Source: Tritrichomonas musculus (Eukaryota > Parabasalia > Tritrichomonadida > Tritrichomonadidae). Taken from it: a DNA stretch of 64,000 nucleotides. Position numbers and translations under genes: made by a program. Below, piece after piece: positions 59,396-64,000 of the stretch; the first letter of the stretch is position 1, and the number at the start of each line of letters is the position of its first letter. The DNA is taken from the NCBI GenBank assembly GCA_039105265.1, contig JAPFFF010000015.1:558001-622000 (forward strand), written 5' to 3'. The notes beneath the pieces were generated by a model, which had not been told where the DNA came from, made no database searches, and worked only from the letters and a program-made list of their open reading frames with translations.

Positions 59396-62338
59396 ATGAC
59401 AACTCCGAGAGAAGGTATAATAAGACTTCTCCAGAATTCCCAAAATATATCTCTTCTCGACGTTGTCAGAGATCAATACTTTCAGCCAGCAGTTCAAAAT
59501 TCAGTTCCAGAAATTTTTGATTTTATATTTTCTCCTCAAAATATTACCCTAATTCTCGATATAATCTTAACCGCAAAACCCCCGTCAGAATTTTATATAA
59601 TTTCGGATAATGGTAATACGCAAAATCGTTCTATTCCGACAGCTCAAGAATTAAAAGGAATGATTGATATTTTAACTAAAATTATTACAGCAAAGGTTGG
59701 TGTAATTAAATCAATCGTAGTTAAAAACGAAAATATTTGTGATTACCTCAATAGGTTTATCAATACTTCAATCGTTTCTACAGATCGTAAAATTTCTGGC
59801 TTTTTTACCAAAATTGTTAAGCACCTTATATATGAAACAAATGGTGAATATATTAATAAGATGCCCGGCCTCTTCGGTTTTTTGATCGATCGTGTTTATA
59901 TTTTATCGTATGGGAAGTTATTGAAATCAATTTTAAGAAAGTTCCCAGATAAATTTGAGCTTCCAGTTGATAAAATGATTGATCAGGTGATTTTTAATGC
60001 AGTAAATGATAAACAAAAAACTTTCTTTTGCCTAATGATTATCAAATCTCTCCTAAAAAAGCAAGTTTATATACATCAATTTATAAATCCAATTGCTAGA
60101 TTAGATATTGTGAAAAAGCTTATTTTGATAGCGTCAAATACTAATTCATTTTTTAAAACAGAAACTGTAAATAACTACAACGCCATCAAAACAGAAAATC
60201 AAGCGACTCCTCATTTTACTGCAACAACGGATTTAAACTTAGTTGAGGGTGATCAAGCATCAAAAGAAATACTCCCTGAATCAAAATCAAAAATGGAAAT
60301 AACAAATAAAACCGAAGCAAACCTAGCTTCGGCATCAAATATAGAAATTGAACTTAATTCAAACCTAGAGATTGATTCGCCAAACTCAGATTTAGTCGAG
60401 CTTCCAAAATCAGAACCTGTGCAAAATTCAATTAAATCACCAATAGCAGAGCAGGAAAGTTCAATTGCAGAATATATTAATTTAAATGAAAATTCAGGCC
60501 CAAATCTTAAATTAGAACAAAAGCCGAAATTAGAAAAAAACTTTTCGCAAAATGAGCCTGACTTAGCAAATCAATCAACTATTGATCAAAGATTTAATCT
60601 AACTTGTACATGTATGGCTGCTGAAATTCTTAAAATTATATCAACTAACATCAATGAAGTTACAAACAATTCTGAAAAGTCTTGTATTAAAAACGAAATA
60701 GAAGAAAGCGGACCACTTTTTTCCACAATAACCAATCCAAATGACCCTCGTTTGTGTTCTCTTATTTTTGTTTACGAAGGCCTTCTTACTCAAACATTTA
60801 CAAATCCAAGCAACCCCAACCAAAATATCTCTCTCATTGACTCTTTCTTTCGTGGAAAGACATCGACATTTGTTTCAAATTCAATTCTCGATTATATTCG
60901 AAATCTTAGTGACGAAAAATTCAAAGATTTTATTGATGATGATAATATCGATATTGTCAATCGTATTATAAATCATGATAGAAATCAAATATCTAAAGCA
61001 AATGGTTATATAACTGAATTAACCAAAATTTTGAATGATAGAAAAGATTTAGCACCCAAAATTTTATCGTCTCCGCTATGGGAGAAATATAGAAATGATG
61101 TTTTTCTTCCTCATATTCAATTAGTAACTGCGATGTATGGTGGTGGTTATCCCGAAAATTACGAAGATTCAGATTCAGACGACGAAAATCTTTCGAATTC
61201 ATCTCAAAATCATGAAAAGCATTTAAATTCGAAATATATTCAAAAAATTAATGCATTAAACAACATAGATTTCAACTATTCTAATCCAAGCTTTACAAAT
61301 CCCCCAGCATTAATTGGCAATTTTCCAACTCAAACCGTTATTGGATCTGGAGCTTTTCGTCGAACTGAGCCAATCAATCCTGATTCTGATAATGAGTATT
61401 CTGGCTCTCCGTCCGGATCAGAATCTGGATCTGACGAAGAAAACGATGAGAATAATGAAACCAATACCAATGAAATCAACGATATTAATGAAGAAAACAA
61501 CATGAATGAAGCTAGAGGCGCAAATGAAACAATTAGCATGAATGAAACAAGCAACACAAACGAAGCAAGTAGCATGGATGAAACAAGCAAGACAGACATT
61601 GAAAAAGATAATAAGAATGAAACGATTGATAACAAAAATTTAATTGATTTTCAATCCATTATTAATATGAATAATGGCAATATGATTGATAAAGGAAAAA
61701 AAGAAATAATCAAATTTGATTTATTGAAAGATGAAAATGACATTCCAGCTCCTATTAGGAGACGAAAGCGCGGTACATTTCCTTCTAATCAACCGAATGC
61801 TCAATCATTTTTGCCAACTTTTCAAAACTATTCAGATGAAGGTAAATTTAATACTATTATTAACAGTAACGATGATACTGAAGAAGATGATGGAGATAAA
61901 ATCGAAGATGAAAAAGGTGAGGCTCCTTCTTTGTATGGACAAAAATCAAATAGTTGGGATCCTCGTTTTAATAATGCGAAGTGGTCAGGAATTAGTAATA
62001 ATACTAATAACAGCGATCCTAGTGATACACCAAGTCCTTTGAGTAGGCCCCATTCAATGGGGTTTTGTAGCAGTTTCAACTCTGCACCAATGAAGAATGA
62101 TTTTGATTATATAAATAATATCAATGCTCAAAGTTCTGATGATAAACTTAATAATGATCAAATTCCACCTTTTTCAATTGGACCGGCATCCATGATTCAG
62201 CCTGGTTTTACAAGAAATAGAAATACCAGAAGAAGAGTTGGGAATAGCGTATCTATTGACGATGTTCCTCCTTCTCTTAGAAAAATTCCTAGTAATAATA
62301 CTGTAACAACTAATGGGCAATTCAATGCCCCTAAATAA
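59396..62338 (+). CDS. SAPS-like phosphatase (PP6/Sit4) regulatory subunit
   Basis: A 980-aa protein from ATG 59396; the in-frame TTG at 59381 is not taken. The N-terminal half is helical: SLLDVVRDQYFQPAVQNSVPEIFDFI, then ILDIILTAKP and a repeated helix pattern. It continues after a low-complexity Ser/Glu/Asn insertion (about residues 265-395) as LTCTCMAAEILKIIST through LWEKYRNDVFLPHIQLVTAMYGGGYPE. This arrangement and the final 'W..~....l.....~...GG' block resemble SAPS proteins, which hold PP6/Sit4 phosphatase. The last 380 residues are disordered and acidic, with MNE-rich repeats (about 700-735). Confidence as a gene is high, as a family moderate; a HEAT/ARM scaffold is the alternative. 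Confidence 0.8.
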   Translation: MTTPREGIIRLLQNSQNISLLDVVRDQYFQPAVQNSVPEIFDFIFSPQNITLILDIILTAKPPSEFYIISDNGNTQNRSIPTAQELKGMIDILTKIITAKVGVIKSIVVKNENICDYLNRFINTSIVSTDRKISGFFTKIVKHLIYETNGEYINKMPGLFGFLIDRVYILSYGKLLKSILRKFPDKFELPVDKMIDQVIFNAVNDKQKTFFCLMIIKSLLKKQVYIHQFINPIARLDIVKKLILIASNTNSFFKTETVNNYNAIKTENQATPHFTATTDLNLVEGDQASKEILPESKSKMEITNKTEANLASASNIEIELNSNLEIDSPNSDLVELPKSEPVQNSIKSPIAEQESSIAEYINLNENSGPNLKLEQKPKLEKNFSQNEPDLANQSTIDQRFNLTCTCMAAEILKIISTNINEVTNNSEKSCIKNEIEESGPLFSTITNPNDPRLCSLIFVYEGLLTQTFTNPSNPNQNISLIDSFFRGKTSTFVSNSILDYIRNLSDEKFKDFIDDDNIDIVNRIINHDRNQISKANGYITELTKILNDRKDLAPKILSSPLWEKYRNDVFLPHIQLVTAMYGGGYPENYEDSDSDDENLSNSSQNHEKHLNSKYIQKINALNNIDFNYSNPSFTNPPALIGNFPTQTVIGSGAFRRTEPINPDSDNEYSGSPSGSESGSDEENDENNETNTNEINDINEENNMNEARGANETISMNETSNTNEASSMDETSKTDIEKDNKNETIDNKNLIDFQSIINMNNGNMIDKGKKEIIKFDLLKDENDIPAPIRRRKRGTFPSNQPNAQSFLPTFQNYSDEGKFNTIINSNDDTEEDDGDKIEDEKGEAPSLYGQKSNSWDPRFNNAKWSGISNNTNNSDPSDTPSPLSRPHSMGFCSSFNSAPMKNDFDYINNINAQSSDDKLNNDQIPPFSIGPASMIQPGFTRNRNTRRRVGNSVSIDDVPPSLRKIPSNNTVTTNGQFNAPK

Positions 62339-62806
62339 TTTTTACGGACTTTATTGTACTCTATTGGAGTTACAAGCAACAGACTTTTTATTTAATTCTA
62401 ATATTTTCATATGTATTAAAAAGTAAAAATATTTTAATTAACCAAAGTAAAATAAGCTTGTATGTTCTTGATTTTATGTATATATGCAATTATTTTTTTT
62501 TTTTTTTTCCATTTATCTTATAAATAAATTATTATTTTCACAATTTTCTTAATATATTAAGTGTATTAAAAACATGCTTGATATGCGCCGCGCAATTAAT
62601 GCAAATAGAGAATCGAATATAATTTTGATGAAAAGAATTGGATGAATGATAAGATGGTTTTAATTGTATAAAATACGTTACTTTTCAATTGAAATGTAAG
62701 ATTGAGTAGTATTCATTCTGAATTGTTATTATATAGAAAAGAGAAAACGATGATGAAAATTTCATCATGAAATAAGTAATTAAATAACCTTTAACAAATT
62801 TCTATT
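62339..62806. other. spacer with poly(T) tract
   Basis: T-run at about 62492-62508; GATATGCGCCGCGCAATTAA near 62580 is an isolated G+C-rich word. No gene is supported. Confidence 0.35.
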
Positions 62807-62908
62807 ATGAGCTATTTACGGTCTTTGTATCAAATTGAAAAACGTTTTTTGTTGACAATATTTTTTCTTTTCACTTTTATATCAAAAAGTCAACCTTTTT
62901 TTTTTTCT

Positions 62909-63148
62909 ATGTCTCTAGAAAATGATACCTTCAGTAATTGTCCAAAACCACTTGCAGAAAAGATAGTAGTACGTACAACTCATGGCTGTTTAAAAATGCC
63001 TCCGACAGATTTATCAAAACAAGTTAAAAGACCAAAAGCACATCAATCTCATCGTGATTTTTCATGGGAAATTGATGGATACACCATAAGATTGTCTTCT
63101 CCTCCTTCATTTTCTCTTCCAAATAAGCGCAAATATAAAATTATTTAA
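62909..63148 (+). CDS. small basic hypothetical protein
   Basis: From ATG 62909 a 79-aa protein, MSLENDTFSNCPKPLAEKIV to NKRKYKII. It contains FSWEIDGYTIRLSSPPSF near the end, which reads like selected protein (Pro-rich turn, alternating strands). An upstream in-frame ATG at 62807 would add 34 residues of hydrophobic Phe/Leu-rich sequence (RFLLTIFFLFTFISKSQP) that would act as a signal peptide. Either start is possible; the internal one sits right after a T-run and suits a cytosolic product. Not recognised. Confidence 0.55.
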   Translation: MSLENDTFSNCPKPLAEKIVVRTTHGCLKMPPTDLSKQVKRPKAHQSHRDFSWEIDGYTIRLSSPPSFSLPNKRKYKII

Positions 63149-63336
63149 TGTTATGTATTTTAAATTCTCACCTATTTCGGTAATTATTTTTTTAATGTTT
63201 TTAAACTAATCTTTACATTCATTACTATCTTTGGACTTTTATTCTTTTTTTTTTTTTTTTTTTTGAAAAAATATAAAAATTAGAATAAATATTAGAAATT
63301 CAGTTTTTTTATATTTCAGCTTTGCGAAAATAGTCA

Positions 63337-64000
63337 TCAAACAAGATTTTTGGGCTTTGCATTCTTGGTTGAATTTGCCATTGATGTATTATTAAGTTTT
63401 GGTGTTACTGGTGGAGATAATGTAGCATCTTCAGATCCTGATAAATTTGAAGTACTTGTTTTCCTTTTAGCTGGGAGGGAACGATATAAAGATTGATTTG
63501 TTTCAATTTCTGATTGAGCTGCTTTGAATGCTTTCAAAAAGTGTACAGCAATTTTTCTGAAATTTTGATTTCGTACTCGATTTGAATAATATTCATCTAA
63601 CTTCTTTCTCTTAAATCGTAAAACGCATTTCGGATATTTGCACATCTGGACTGCCACTTTTCCTGCTGTTAACGCCAAATCATTTTCTCCTTTAGCTAAA
63701 TCAACAATTTTATCGCTAATATCCAAAAGTTCACGAACGTAGCAAACTTTTGATATTGTGTCAGCCATGACTAATGCTGCGTGAAGTGTGGTTTCATCGT
63801 CGTGTTGAAAAGCAGTTGCAAAGAATTGTGTTAAAAATTCAGAGTTACTGAGAGTTTCAACATATTCCTGATCTATTGGTAATCTTCTAATAAATATGCA
63901 AATTGCAGTTAAAACGCTGCTAGCGTCAATTGTACAAATACTTCTCAAAAAGTCGATAGTTTCTGCTTTATACATAATATCGGTTCGGAGATCTTCATGC
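63337..64000 (-). CDS. helical-repeat protein, 5' part outside the window
   Basis: The 212-aa stretch from ATG 63975 is ARM/HEAT-like: helices such as SSVLTAICIFIRRLPIDQEY, SEFLTQFFATAFQHDDETTL, ALVMADTISKVCYVRELLDI and LALTAGKVAVQMCKYPKCVL. A Ser/Thr/Pro-rich tail follows (about 170-212, SPPVTPKLNN). The frame stays open upstream to the window edge (HEDLRTDI before the Met) and the first helix seems truncated, so the true start is probably beyond base 64000. Function not recognised. Confidence 0.7.
   Translation of the reverse strand, partial: HEDLRTDIMYKAETIDFLRSICTIDASSVLTAICIFIRRLPIDQEYVETLSNSEFLTQFFATAFQHDDETTLHAALVMADTISKVCYVRELLDISDKIVDLAKGENDLALTAGKVAVQMCKYPKCVLRFKRKKLDEYYSNRVRNQNFRKIAVHFLKAFKAAQSEIETNQSLYRSLPAKRKTSTSNLSGSEDATLSPPVTPKLNNTSMANSTKNAKPKNLV

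Noticed and set aside
62581-62602. GC-rich word GATATGCGCCGCGCAATTAA as part of an RNA gene
   Set aside because: No stem-loop or box elements around it; isolated.

Overview
The window is nuclear DNA from a very AT-rich, gene-dense protist. Genes are single uninterrupted ORFs on both strands with short AT-rich gaps and Asn/Ser-rich low-complexity tracts. The octamer TCATTTTT, which fits the parabasalid initiator (TCA+1 Y W), lies 23-37 bases upstream of three start codons. A Polinton/Maverick copy, a P-like DNA transposon and mariner-type small repeats are present. Together these fit a trichomonad, most likely Tritrichomonas-like. That assignment is inference; no rRNA or other taxonomic marker is in the window.

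Layout. 0-2.6 kb: a coiled-coil protein and a compact Beclin-1/Atg6. 3.2-6.6 kb: a complete-looking P/THAP9-like transposon with terminal inverted repeats (TIRs) and a perfect target duplication. 6.6-8.5 kb: gene-poor DNA with a 32-bp tandem repeat. 8.6-10.7 kb: a RING-CH membrane E3 ligase and bystin/Enp1. 11.6-19.7 kb: one giant unrecognised ORF (2699 aa) whose base composition changes sharply toward its 3' end. 20-24 kb: a DENN protein, a DP-like cell-cycle transcription factor and an atypical MAP kinase lacking TxY. 24-32 kb: a small inverted-repeat element, an acidic protein, an EF-hand protein, a 1061-aa coiled coil and a Ser/Asn-rich protein. 32.2-36.6 kb: a GC-ended inverted-repeat element, a secreted Cys-rich (folate-receptor-like) protein and a basic Asn-rich protein.

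36.8-44.2 kb is a nest of mobile DNA. An outer TIR element carries a tyrosine recombinase gene. A 5.03-kb Polinton-type fossil with 681-bp TIRs and a 6-bp target duplication is inserted in that gene. A mariner-type MITE and two copies of a 0.3-0.4 kb unit with an exon-like, apparently selected reading frame lie in the same element. A recombinase tail of the same family recurs alone at 49.8 kb.

44.4-64 kb returns to host genes: a protein with a long NNNND minisatellite, coiled-coil/basic proteins, a Rab GTPase, a two-pass membrane protein, an ER Hsp110/GRP170 chaperone ending in NNEL, a helical-repeat protein, a homeodomain-like + WD40 protein, a Rho-family GTPase without the catalytic Gln or CAAX box, a SAPS-like phosphatase regulator, a small protein and the 3' part of a helical gene that runs off the window.

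No operons are expected in such a genome. Functional themes are vesicle traffic and signalling (Rab, Rho, DENN), autophagy (Beclin), ribosome biogenesis (bystin), protein quality control (RING-CH, GRP170) and cell-cycle control (DP, kinase, SAPS). No tRNA, rRNA, snRNA or CRISPR array was recognised.
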